A stretch of DNA of 64,000 nt, taken from the NCBI GenBank assembly GCA_027493955.1, contig JAOSJT010000001.1, positions 5,008,552-5,072,551 on the forward strand, written 5' to 3'. The translations under genes were made by a program, and so were the position numbers. This DNA is from Bacteroidia bacterium. GTDB lineage: Bacteria > Bacteroidota > Ignavibacteria > SZUA-365. Below the pieces are notes generated by a model. The model was not told where the DNA came from. It worked only from the letters and a program-made list of their open reading frames with translations, and ran no database searches. The first letter of the stretch is position 1; every line of letters begins with the position of its first letter. This document shows, one piece after another, positions 35,701 to 43,519 of the stretch.

Positions 35701-38267
35701 GTGAAACCCGCGGCTATTTCCTCATTTGCGTGATTCTCGGTAAGGATGTGTTCACCGGCAAGACGGTGCCGCGCAACGCGGAGAATCTCATCCGCGGTTT
35801 CATGAGTCTGATGGATGGCGGCGAGGAGCAATTCCGCCAGCTCAAGGAGAGCGGCGCCATAGATCGCACAACACAGAAAATCATGGCGGCCATCAAGCGA
35901 TTGAATTTCACCTGGGCCTATATCACCGGATTGTTCACCGAATTGTGGAATTCCCTGGATTGGACGGCCTTCCTCAATCCGCTGGCCGCCTTCGCGCGCA
36001 TCGTTGCCACCTTCGCGCAGCCCGTCCGGCGCCTCGTGGCCTTTATCATCGAGATCGTCAAGATCGTGGTCGAGGTGCTGCTCGTCGTCATGAGTTTCCC
36101 GATCGATGTCGTCAATCAGCTCATCGCCCGCGTGCTCACGGTGTTCGACAGCATCAAGCGCGACCCGATCGGTTTCCTCAAGAATCTGCTCAAGGCCATC
36201 AAACAGGGCTTCATACAGTTCTTCGACAATATCCTCAAACATCTCCTCAGCGGACTCGCGGACTGGTTTTTCCATCAGCTCGGCGATCTCGGCATACAGA
36301 AACCACCGGATCTGAGCTTCAAGAGCATACTCAACCTCATCATGCAGATTCTCGGCATCTCCCTGCGCCAGATCATGGACAAGGTCTGGAAAAAGCTCGC
36401 GGAGAAAATCGGCCAGGACAAGGTGGACCGGATCAAAGGCATGATAGACAAGCTCGAAGGGGTATGGAAATTCATCCGCGATGTGATGGAGCGCGGCCCC
36501 ATCGCCATCTGGGAATACATACAGGAGAAGCTCAGCAACCTCTGGACCATTGTGCTCGACGCCGCGAAAAACTGGATAATGACCAAGATCATCGAAGCCG
36601 TCGTCACCAAGCTTCTGAGCATGCTCGATCCCACCGGCATCATGGCCGTGATCAACAGCGTCATCGCGATCTACCGCGCCATACAGTCGTTTATCGAGTA
36701 CATTCGGGAGATGTTGAACATCCTGAACTCCTTCGTGCAGGGGGTGGCCGAAATCGCCACCGGCAATATCAAAGTGGCCGCGGATTTCCTCGAACGCACC
36801 ATGGCGCGCGCCATTCCCATCATCATCGGCTTCCTGGCCAATCAGGTCGGGCTCGGGAAAATCGGACAGAAGATCGCCGAAATCATCGGCGCCATACGCG
36901 AGAAGGTGGACGCCGCCGTGGATTGGCTCATCGACAAAGCCATTGCCGCCGGTGGTAAACTGTTGGAAATGCTCAAAACCGCGGGCCAGAAAGTCGTTGC
37001 CGCATTCAGGAAATGGCTGGGCCTTGAAAAGCGCTTTGCGGCGAATGGCGAACAGCATCGTCTGTATTTCACCGGGTCAGAGGAAAACGCCGTACTCACC
37101 GTCGCAAGCAATCCCACGCCCTACAGCTCCTTCATCGAAAGTGTGAAAGTGGATGAGAAGAAGGAAAAAGAGAAGGCGACCGCGAAGAAGGAGGCGCTTG
37201 CCATCGCCGCAGCAATCGACAAAAAACGTCGTGAAAAGCTGGAGGGTGATACCGACGAGAAAAAGGAGGAGAGCAAGAAGAAAAAAATTGAAGAGGTGGA
37301 AAAACTCCTCGAACAGCTCGCCCCCATCACGGTCACCCTTTTCGGTTCCACCGCAGAGGTGGACAAGTCCGAAATCAAGCACACACCGGACAGTGCCGGC
37401 CCCACGACCTTCGGGACCTTTGCGCGCGGATACAAGCTCGCGAAAGGCAAGTTCGAGCAGGGCTCCACGCCCACCGCTGCGAAGCACAACATCTACGATG
37501 TGCTCGATCAGCGCAGAATGGCGGGTGGAGCAAGCTATTACGTGCGCGGGCATTTGCTCAACGAACATCTCGGCGGGAAGGGCGTCTGGAATAATCTGAC
37601 GCCGCTCTCCCGCGACGGGAATCACAAGCACGAGGAACAGGTGGAGTCTCTCACCAAGGCCGCCGTTGATTCCGGTGCGATTGTCGAGTACACCATTGCG
37701 CCGCAATACGCCGCGCGTCCCGACGCCGCCTCCCTGAAAAAGGATATCGATGCGGCGAACGACCCCGACGCCGCGACCAAGAAAGCCATCATCGACGCCG
37801 AGGATTCCGTCCCCCACTCCATGCTGTGCGCATCGTATATCCTGGAGAAAAAAGGCAACGAGTTCGTCCGAAAACAGCCTATTGCGGAAAAAGACGTCCC
37901 CAATCCCATCAGCCGCACCGTCAAGGATTACGACCTCGCCGGCGGACAGAAGCCGCCCGTGGTGTATCTGGAAGACGCGCTCAAGGATCCCTCCATCGTG
38001 CTCAATCTGGGCGAAGTGGATGCCGTGACCGCCCAGGCAATCGTGGATGCCTACAAAGCGAAGAAGACGCGCTTCGTATCCTGGGAAGCACTCGCCAACG
38101 CCGCGTTCGGCGGTGACGAGCCCATTCCGGCCAACCTTGACGAGGCCCGGAAGAAGGAAGCGGAGGAAGAGGCGAAGGTGCGCAAGGAGGCGCGGACACG
38201 ACTCGAGGCGGTGAAGAACAACGCGCGGATCAAGCTGTATCGTGTCGGAGCGGGGGAGGCCGCATGA
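32748..38267 (+). CDS. Giant multi-domain DUF4157 eCIS cargo protein with C-terminal nuclease-like domain
   Basis: This 1839-residue protein is a probable payload. Residues 1-60 have the eCIS cargo start (FFAAKA, FFAPTAVQPKLTVSTPGD, EREADAMADSVM). DUF4157 covers about 235-315 with the metalloprotease-like LLAHELTHT; His304, Glu305 and His308 form HExxH. A CHAP/NlpC-like domain follows, with Cys432 in SWCGIF, His482 in RSHYGIVV and Asn near 502. A helical region of about 690-1430 contains three repeats of about 140 residues near 707, 847 and 989, each with a PITGE-type turn. After a lysine-rich linker, residues 1560-1650 resemble an HNH/non-specific endonuclease: YYVRGHLLNEHLGGKG with His1602, then NNLTPLSRDGN. 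No immunity gene was seen beside it. Confidence 0.85.
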   Translation: MFASAEKTLKPAAQLQRRQDSAPFFAAKAGEQVTASGSFFAPTAVQPKLTVSTPGDTHEREADAMADSVMRMPAPPQRAAPLSGHASVEAPGIDRAAQDHDDDHDTAYPLPVVQRLQDREEEEPLQTKRSNLVQRETGKEEEEEPVQAKHSTALQRQGEQEEEEEVQAKRCDVLKRSGPEVMDEKEKEGSNIGVQPYRPGINRGMHASDIILRSGRGPPRVRDTFEHTLHGTSASGDALPDHTRSFMEQRFGADFSGVRVHTDTRAQEMNRDIHAHAFTWGNHIYFNSGRYDTESHAGKTLLAHELTHTIQQGASPAYPSSVQRYTPVRGATLVHRQAVVPQLDHAVTLAQGEQGKVIANKEGPDGYRVGWERLLEYFKTTFGEDKIVSNASGVRGTVWEQHIKKKSEVMGQIPNQSDPNEKELRDAMPSWCGIFVFWSLNKSGVPMPKWRLGEPMFPPESAYPPGYLPKPGDIAYRQKRSHYGIVVKSEGGMITSVNGNTAGTDNLGGEVQEQTHSPDQWDGFFNPLAVMEGNLRDPAHGDADTEPRSLRELRKEKFGAQRKHSDEEQIEENGPDVDAKHDLSVWSVTESGDLQRTRDSGESEKKEEDEEMQRFAGASVHENAFASDAEEDDHAPANAPDAVALPLQRSSLTPTAGRAVQASWLGDAWDAVSNVVSEAAEFIEQGIDAAKEWLLEKVRDFVIGIPGYTLLRIILEYDPITGERVTRTGDTVLSAVLDLLPVGGELVRSVLDYFNATVPVSTWLLGSIVSLVTLIESVAGRFERFWDGLSIDDVGDPDGVITRIADLFKGVVTDVVDFAVDCGETFLTMVKDIAIVNVTSFVRNHFPNAFELLCVVLGENPITGETVPLTGANILNAGLAVLGERGAQIKGQMLENGIFQRCAAWIDRAISVVTDTVSDIGNAFTEIWDELSFESLFHPIDTFLMIAGKFERPVTRVVDFITDAMLELLKILKEVLLDKLSKFASETRGYFLICVILGKDVFTGKTVPRNAENLIRGFMSLMDGGEEQFRQLKESGAIDRTTQKIMAAIKRLNFTWAYITGLFTELWNSLDWTAFLNPLAAFARIVATFAQPVRRLVAFIIEIVKIVVEVLLVVMSFPIDVVNQLIARVLTVFDSIKRDPIGFLKNLLKAIKQGFIQFFDNILKHLLSGLADWFFHQLGDLGIQKPPDLSFKSILNLIMQILGISLRQIMDKVWKKLAEKIGQDKVDRIKGMIDKLEGVWKFIRDVMERGPIAIWEYIQEKLSNLWTIVLDAAKNWIMTKIIEAVVTKLLSMLDPTGIMAVINSVIAIYRAIQSFIEYIREMLNILNSFVQGVAEIATGNIKVAADFLERTMARAIPIIIGFLANQVGLGKIGQKIAEIIGAIREKVDAAVDWLIDKAIAAGGKLLEMLKTAGQKVVAAFRKWLGLEKRFAANGEQHRLYFTGSEENAVLTVASNPTPYSSFIESVKVDEKKEKEKATAKKEALAIAAAIDKKRREKLEGDTDEKKEESKKKKIEEVEKLLEQLAPITVTLFGSTAEVDKSEIKHTPDSAGPTTFGTFARGYKLAKGKFEQGSTPTAAKHNIYDVLDQRRMAGGASYYVRGHLLNEHLGGKGVWNNLTPLSRDGNHKHEEQVESLTKAAVDSGAIVEYTIAPQYAARPDAASLKKDIDAANDPDAATKKAIIDAEDSVPHSMLCASYILEKKGNEFVRKQPIAEKDVPNPISRTVKDYDLAGGQKPPVVYLEDALKDPSIVLNLGEVDAVTAQAIVDAYKAKKTRFVSWEALANAAFGGDEPIPANLDEARKKEAEEEAKVRKEARTRLEAVKNNARIKLYRVGAGEAA

Positions 38268-38319
38268 TGCACTCCTATCACACTGAGAACACCAATACCA
38301 ATACCATAGGAGAAAGACT

Positions 38320-39390
38320 ATGAAACCTGCCATCAAATATCGAGCGCGTTTCCGTAGACGTATGGCAGCCGGCGCTCGGCGACACACTGCCGCCATGCCG
38401 ACGCCATTTTTCCAGGGAAGGCAGAAACGCGGCGAAGGGGAGAGTACGCACGACGCGCAACGGACTCCCCGTGTTGCCGTCGGCAGCGAAACGCCGTTCT
38501 TCGAGAATTATGTCATGAAGCTCGCGTCCCGCGGCAAGCCCCTTGAAGCCGGGAAGCGCGATTTCTTCGAACGCAAACTCGGCGTCTCCCTCGACGGCAT
38601 CCGTGTGCACGACGATCACGAGGCCCGGCGCGCGTCCAGGGACATCGGCGCGAAAGCGTTTACCTGGAAAAACCACGTCGTCGTGAATCCCGATTGGCTC
38701 ACCGCGGGACCCGATGCCGGGCAGCGCCTGCTCGGACATGAACTTCTGCATGCAGCGCGGCACCGGGACAGTGGTCTCGTCCTCATGAAAGCGGAAGAGG
38801 ATGCCGTTCCGGCGAACGATGCGATGAGCGACCGCAAGGAACAGGAAGCGGAGAAAGAAGAAGAGCGCATGATGCAGCCGGAGAGTCTGCCCGACTTCAG
38901 CACGTACGGCAAGCCCAGCGTACGAACGGTATTCGGCAAGAGCATCACCGTTACCGGAAGAACCGACCGCACATTCGACGGGGGCAGCGGAACAACGAAA
39001 AATCTGAAAGGGTCGCCCGCAAAGAACTGCGCCGGCTGCGACGACTGCTGGTCCATCACCGGCTCGCTTGTCCTCACGTACAGCGTCACCACCACCGTCA
39101 CTCTCCCCGACGTCCCCGACGGTCTCACGAAATGCCAGCAACAGCGCGTCCGCGAAGTCATTGACGGCAAAATCGCCCCGCACGAGCAGGAGCATGTGGC
39201 GGCCTTCAACACCTACAACGGCACCGTCACGCTGCCGATCAGCTACACCGGCTGCAAGGACGGACTCGAGGCGCATGTACAGAAAATGCACGACGACCAC
39301 GCCGTTGCCCGCGAAGCCGCCGCGCAGGCCAAAAGCGACGCCCTCGACCCCTACGTCGTTCCCATAGACCTCGACTGCGAAGACAAGTGA
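38320..39390 (+). CDS. DUF4157 protein with a second HExxH domain, probable eCIS cargo
   Basis: This 356-residue protein has a basic N-terminus (RARFRRRMAAGARR) and a DUF4157 domain at about residues 70-150. That domain contains IRVHDDHEARRASRDIGAKAFTW and LLGHELLHA, with His140, Glu141 and His144. A charged linker follows. A Cys-rich strand domain (NCAGCDDCWSITG) leads into IAPHEQEHVAAF, where His288, Glu289 and His292 form a second HExxH. This part resembles DUF922-type zinc peptidases. DUF4157 in eCIS is associated with loading and processing of cargo, so this may be a toxin or a processing protease for the giant protein before it. It lies 53 nt downstream of that gene. Confidence 0.8.
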   Translation: MKPAIKYRARFRRRMAAGARRHTAAMPTPFFQGRQKRGEGESTHDAQRTPRVAVGSETPFFENYVMKLASRGKPLEAGKRDFFERKLGVSLDGIRVHDDHEARRASRDIGAKAFTWKNHVVVNPDWLTAGPDAGQRLLGHELLHAARHRDSGLVLMKAEEDAVPANDAMSDRKEQEAEKEEERMMQPESLPDFSTYGKPSVRTVFGKSITVTGRTDRTFDGGSGTTKNLKGSPAKNCAGCDDCWSITGSLVLTYSVTTTVTLPDVPDGLTKCQQQRVREVIDGKIAPHEQEHVAAFNTYNGTVTLPISYTGCKDGLEAHVQKMHDDHAVAREAAAQAKSDALDPYVVPIDLDCEDK

Positions 39391-39580
39391 GCAGAGAGCA
39401 GAGAGCGGAGCGCAGAGAGCCGAGAGCGCTGCGCGGGAATCTCGCTGGTCCTGTGCGGTATTCATTCGAGATGTCTGCGCTAGGCGCAACGCACAACGCA
39501 GGCGTTATGCGTGCGCTATGCTCTCTGCGAATTGCTCTTCGCTCTTCGCCCTTTCCCCTCTACATCGTATCTTGAACTCC
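39391..39580. repeat. Purine-rich low-complexity stretch with imperfect inverted repeat
   Basis: GAGCAGAGAGCAGAGAGCGG-type sequence starts at 39389. Its imperfect complement (GCTCTCTGCG, GCTCTTCGCTCTTCGCCC) lies at 39519-39550. The two could pair into a long irregular hairpin between the last cargo gene and the ATPase gene. It is the largest internal gap of the operon and might reduce downstream expression. Confidence 0.45.
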
Positions 39581-40912
39581 ATGACACCACATAGCATTTC
39601 ATCTCATTTCACCACGGCGCTGGCGCTGCTGAAGGATATCCTTCAGAGGCGCATCGCTGCGCATGTACACGGCACCGGTTTCGGTCTCGACGAGTTCGAC
39701 GATGATGCGCGCTGGTCCGCCGTGGATACCTGCATCGGCGTGGCGGATTCGCTGGCGATGGAGGAGAAAATCATTCTTCTGCTCGCATTGGCACCGCAAT
39801 TGCAGCCGGGTTTTTACGAACGTGTAATCGCGGAGGTGTTGCCTGAAGGAGGGGAATTCCCCGAATTCGGCGGTGTGAAAGGGCAGCAGCATCGCGCCAT
39901 GCTGCCGACGGGCGAGACGGCGCTGTTCGTGCTCGCGGGCCTGGACATCGCGGGCCGCCTGCGCGCGCAGCGGCTCTTCAGCGACGACGCGGCGCTGGCG
40001 AAGCACGCGCTGCTGCAGCTCGAATACGTCAAGGAAGGCGAGCCCGCGATGAGTGGTCGCCTGCAGCCGGACGAGGACTGGCTGGAGAAAGTGCTCATCG
40101 GCTCGGACGCGTCGCCCGTCTACAGCGGCGAGTTTCCGGCCCGGCGCATCGGAACGAAGATGGAGTGGAGCGATCTGGTGCTGCATCCGCAGACCATGGA
40201 GCAGGTGGAGGATATACGACTCTGGACCGAACACGGCGCGAAGCTGCTGCGCGACGCGGTACTGGCGAAAAAAGTGAAACCCGGCTACCGCGTATTGTTT
40301 TACGGTCCGGCCGGCACGGGAAAGACCCTCACCGCCACCTTGCTCGGCAAGGAATACCAGCTGCCGGTGTACCGCATCGATCTCTCGCAGGTGGTGTCGA
40401 AGTACATCGGAGAAACGGAAAAACATATCGAATGGGTTTTTTCCCGCGCGGCACGGAAAAACTGGATCTTGTTCTTCGACGAAGCCGACGCCTTGTTCGG
40501 CAAGCGCACCACCGTGCAGAGCGCGCATGACAAATACGCCAATCAGGAGGTGGCCTATCTCCTTCAGCGCATCGAGGAATACGACGGTCTGCTTATCCTC
40601 GCGTCCAATTTCAAGAACAACATCGACGAAGCATTTTTGCGCCGCTTTCACTCCATCATCCATTTTCCCATGCCCGGCGCCTCCGAACGCCTCCGCATCT
40701 GGACCGGCAGCATCCCGGAGCTTCTGACGCCGGAGGAGAGCATCGACTGGTCCGCACTCGCCTCGCAGCATGAGATCTCCGGCGCCGGCATTGTCAACGT
40801 CATGCAATACGCGGCCCTTCGCGCCTTCGCCCGCGACGACAGCGCACTGCGCCTCCACGATGTGATGGAGGGGTTGCGGAAGGAATTCCGGAAGGAAGAG
40901 AAAGTGCTGTGA
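39581..40912 (+). CDS. eCIS AAA+ ATPase (Afp15-like)
   Basis: This 443-residue protein is the AAA+ ATPase shared by Afp, PVC, MAC and related clusters, thought to aid assembly, cargo loading or sheath turnover. The ATG at 39581 (MTPHSISSHF) is preferred to an upstream start inside the repeat-like leader. About residues 1-200 form a helical N-domain. Walker A is GPAGTGKT near 242-249. The pore and Walker B region reads YIGETEKHIEWVF and ILFFDEADALFG near 297. Sensor 1 (LILASNFKNNIDEAF) and arginine fingers (LRRFHSIIHFPMP) follow. It is the last gene of the likely operon and ends 26 nt before a tandem-repeat array. Confidence 0.92.
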   Translation: MTPHSISSHFTTALALLKDILQRRIAAHVHGTGFGLDEFDDDARWSAVDTCIGVADSLAMEEKIILLLALAPQLQPGFYERVIAEVLPEGGEFPEFGGVKGQQHRAMLPTGETALFVLAGLDIAGRLRAQRLFSDDAALAKHALLQLEYVKEGEPAMSGRLQPDEDWLEKVLIGSDASPVYSGEFPARRIGTKMEWSDLVLHPQTMEQVEDIRLWTEHGAKLLRDAVLAKKVKPGYRVLFYGPAGTGKTLTATLLGKEYQLPVYRIDLSQVVSKYIGETEKHIEWVFSRAARKNWILFFDEADALFGKRTTVQSAHDKYANQEVAYLLQRIEEYDGLLILASNFKNNIDEAFLRRFHSIIHFPMPGASERLRIWTGSIPELLTPEESIDWSALASQHEISGAGIVNVMQYAALRAFARDDSALRLHDVMEGLRKEFRKEEKVL

Positions 40913-40937
40913 TCGGGAGGTGCCACGCTGCGGCAAT

Positions 40938-41782
40938 ACGTGGCCCATTTCGTGAATGACATCAGCTTTTTCGCGCATTCACAAGTACCGTCACCCTGAG
41001 CGTAGCACCTGCGGCAGAATCATGGTTTGAGGTACTCTCGTTTACGGGTGCGTCCGCCTCAGGCGGAGAAGGGCCTGCGTCCGGTTTCTACGACTTTCGC
41101 AAGCACCGACTCCAAGATGTCATAAACTGTGTGCCCAGCAGTCCGCCTCAGGCGGACACCGGCCCATTTCGTGGGTGACATCAGCTTTTTCGCGCATTCA
41201 CAAGTACCGTCACCCTGAGCGTAGCACCCGCAGCAAAATCTTGGTTTGAGGTACTCTCGTTTACGGGTGCGTCCGCCTCAGGCGGAGAAGGGCCTGCGTC
41301 CGGTTTCTACGACTTTCGCAAGCACCGACTCCAAGATGTCATTAACCGTGTGCCCACCAGTCCGCCTGGGCGGATACCGGCCCATTTCGTGGATGACATC
41401 AGCTTTTTCGCGCATTCACAAGTACCGTCACCCTGAGCGTAGCACCCGCGGCAAAATCTTGGTTTGAGGTACTCTCGTTTACGGGTGCGTCCGCCTCAGG
41501 CGGAGAAGGGCCTGCGTCCGGTTTCTACGACTTTCGCAAGCACCGACTCCAAGATGTCATTAACCGTGTGCCCACCAGTCCGCCTGGGCGGATACCGGCC
41601 CATTTCGTGGATGACATCAGCTTTTTCGCGCATTCACAAGTACCGTCACCCTGAGCGTAGCACCCGCAGCAAAATCTTGGTTTGAGGTACTCTCGTTTAC
41701 GGGTGCGTCCGCCTCAGGCGGAGAAGGGCCTGCGTCCGGTTTCTACGACTTTCGCAAGCACCGACTCCAAGATGTCATTAAC
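40938..41782. repeat. 218-bp tandem repeat array (nearly four copies)
   Basis: CCCATTTCGTG recurs at 40944, 41163, 41381 and 41599, so the spacing is 219, 218 and 218 bp. The last copy stops near 41782. Each unit contains GTACCGTCACCCTGAGCGTA and a self-complementary TCCGCCTCAGGCGGA, so each can fold into a hairpin. The first copy carries a few extra changes. Short identical open frames inside the units are repeat artefacts. The array follows the injection-system operon directly. Confidence 0.9.
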
Positions 41783-41973
41783 AGGAGTTGTTCTCTGTTA
41801 CCCATCGACGATTGCCCCTGCATAACCTCTTCAAGTATTCATTGGTGAAGAGGAAATGCAAATCCTTGATGACGCAGATACCGTTATCGGTGGCCTGGAC
41901 CTGTCTATTGACGGGTGAAAGTGCCGAAATGATAAAAAAAACACGAAAAAAATCGCGAAATCACTCCGTACAC

Positions 41974-42003
41974 TTGCAACTGTATTACTGCCTTGCCTAT
42001 ATT
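41974..42003 (+). promoter_or_regulatory. Candidate promoter of the TAC-like module
   Basis: TTGCAA (41974-41979) and TATATT (41998-42003) are separated by 18 nt, in an AT-rich stretch, 28 nt before the first gene. It is a plausible sigma70-type promoter, not a strong one. Confidence 0.35.
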
Positions 42004-42030
42004 GGTACTCCAACTTAACTTAAATGTGAA

Positions 42031-42558
42031 GTGAAGATTACACTCGTCCGAATCCAACAAGCAACGTACCTCGATTCGCGCCAGCGTAGTCAGCGACGGA
42101 CCCTCTACAGCTACACCAAAGACGATGAGCGTCTTACCGAGTTCGAAAAATTTCTTGAGAACGAGCAACTTAAGCAGCATTCTGCGCATCGACACATAAT
42201 CGTACGTTTAACAGAGCTGTTGTTCACAACAGGATTCCTGCGAGTGCTTCTTACAGATGACGGAGATTCTGAACATCGAACATACAAGCTTCGTGAGAAG
42301 GGTAGGAAAAATGAGCACCATCTCAGGCTTTTCGGTGCCAGGTTCAGCGATAATCTTTTTATCGTCGGCAACGGGGGGGTCAAACCGAAGGACGAGGAAC
42401 ACGCGAGAACCGAGTACAACTCCGAGTTGAAACGTGCGAGAGACGAATTGGCGGCGATACAAGCCGCGATACGAGCCTGGCCGGGCTATCGGCTGATTGA
42501 TGGTAAATCTGACTTTTCCGGCTTACCGGACCATTTTGAGATCCAGGAAATATTTTGA
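42031..42558 (+). CDS. Putative toxin of a toxin-antitoxin-chaperone module
   Basis: This 175-residue protein starts at GTG 42031. It is not a family recognised with certainty. The middle has LRLFGARFSDNLFIVGNGGVK, a pattern of small RelE/HigB-like ribonuclease-type proteins (strand-turn-strand with basic residues). The N-terminal part is helical and charged. The next gene encodes an XRE-type helix-turn-helix protein starting 11 nt after the stop, and then comes a SecB-like protein. The order toxin-antitoxin-chaperone matches TAC systems such as HigB-HigA-SecB of mycobacteria. The toxin call rests mostly on this order; the mode of action is unknown. Confidence 0.55.
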   Translation: MKITLVRIQQATYLDSRQRSQRRTLYSYTKDDERLTEFEKFLENEQLKQHSAHRHIIVRLTELLFTTGFLRVLLTDDGDSEHRTYKLREKGRKNEHHLRLFGARFSDNLFIVGNGGVKPKDEEHARTEYNSELKRARDELAAIQAAIRAWPGYRLIDGKSDFSGLPDHFEIQEIF

Positions 42559-42569
42559 AAGGTGTACAA

Positions 42570-42995
42570 ATGTCTATCCTAGAGCGCTTTCTGCAGACCG
42601 TTACGAGAAGTGAGAAGCGTGAGGTTGAGTTCAAGCATACGATAGCGCTGCGAATTCAGAGCGCGTTAGAGGAAAAGAAATGGTTGCAGCGGGATCTGGC
42701 GGACAAGATGAACCTGTCTGAGGCACGCATAAGCTACATACTCAAAGGTGAGGCGAATCTCACGCTACGAGCCATCGCCCGCCTTGAAGAAGCTTTGGAT
42801 ACGGAACTCCTGTATACTGAGCAGAGACAACCTGAAGCGACGGAAGCTTTTCTGCAACACCTGCTTCAACCGCAGCGCACCATGGTCTGGCCGGTGACGA
42901 CACATATCCCAACGCTTGCGCAGCCGAATGAAGAGGAGTACCGTGTGCCATTTTCACTTTTGGCGCAACGCGCACGTCAAACGGCAGGAGTGTAA
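42570..42995 (+). CDS. XRE-type antitoxin with C-terminal tail (HigA-like)
   Basis: This is a 141-residue protein when read from ATG 42570, which has AAAGGTG a few nt upstream; an in-frame TTG at 42555 is less likely. A helix-turn-helix domain covers about residues 20-80: ALRIQSALEEKKWLQRDLADK, then MNLSEARISYILKGEANLTL. A tail of about 55 residues follows (from TEQRQPEATEA to ARQTAGV), containing a Trp (MVWPVTTHIP). In TAC systems the antitoxin carries a C-terminal chaperone-addiction segment of this kind, whereas ordinary HigA proteins end soon after the HTH. It is separated by 1 nt from the next gene. Confidence 0.7.
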   Translation: MSILERFLQTVTRSEKREVEFKHTIALRIQSALEEKKWLQRDLADKMNLSEARISYILKGEANLTLRAIARLEEALDTELLYTEQRQPEATEAFLQHLLQPQRTMVWPVTTHIPTLAQPNEEEYRVPFSLLAQRARQTAGV

Positions 42996-42996
42996 T

Positions 42997-43485
42997 ATGT
43001 ATCCCTACTGCAATCTACAACTCGAATACTACTCCCTGGATTCTTTGAACATTCAGGCAAACGACGCCTTTGAGCCCGGGAAGTACGCGGAGTTCAACGA
43101 TCATCTGGACTGCGATTTCGATTTCTTCAAGAAAGAAGATGAGGAACGCTTCATGATGCCTGTTTCGATTGCGGTGAATGCCGGGTCTGAACTCACTGAA
43201 ATTATACCGTACTCTCTGGAAATAAAACTCACAGCTTTTTTTAAACATGATCCGGATATCAACCCGGATGCCGTTAAATTTTCACCGCCGGAGATCGTCC
43301 AAAACTGTTTCATGGCGGCGTACTCGCTCGCACGGGTAATTCTCGACGATGTGACGTCGAAATCCAGGAATGGAAGATATTTGCTGCCTCTGGTGGATGT
43401 CGCCTCTATCATGAAGGAGAAAAATAGGCGTCAGGAGGAAGAAACCGCATCTACTGAGGAAGCAAACATTGAACATCAGTTGTAA
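42997..43485 (+). CDS. SecB-like chaperone of a TAC module
   Basis: This 162-residue protein starts at ATG 42997 (GGAGTG is upstream), 1 nt after the antitoxin stop. The beta-rich N-terminus is followed by the helix PPEIVQNCFMAAYSLARVILDD and then NGRYLLPLVDVASIM. The latter mirrors the SecB end (R-G-x-P-x-L-x-P-V-N-F) in position and pattern. This SecB-like reading is an inference from pattern recognition. In TAC systems the SecB-like protein protects the antitoxin from degradation. The protein does not look like the true export SecB: its N-terminus (MYPYCNLQLEYYSL) is distinct and the C-terminus is charged and acidic. Confidence 0.6.
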   Translation: MYPYCNLQLEYYSLDSLNIQANDAFEPGKYAEFNDHLDCDFDFFKKEDEERFMMPVSIAVNAGSELTEIIPYSLEIKLTAFFKHDPDINPDAVKFSPPEIVQNCFMAAYSLARVILDDVTSKSRNGRYLLPLVDVASIMKEKNRRQEEETASTEEANIEHQL

Positions 43486-43519
43486 AGGGGACTTGCTTTG
43501 ATGCCCTCGTGCTTATCCG

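Noticed and set aside
34698-37058. Long minus-strand open frame of 786 codons inside the giant cargo gene
   Set aside because: It is the antisense shadow of the helical repeat region, has no start signal or domain, and is explained by the GC-rich codon use of the plus-strand gene.
12492-40912. Type VI secretion system or prophage tail
   Set aside because: No TssJ/L/M membrane complex, no ClpV, and no capsid, terminase or integrase genes. The DUF4157 cargo, AAA+ ATPase and CIS tape measure favour a free eCIS.
41246-41685. Two nearly identical 73-residue open frames
   Set aside because: They are different copies of the 218-bp tandem repeat and carry no ribosome-binding site.
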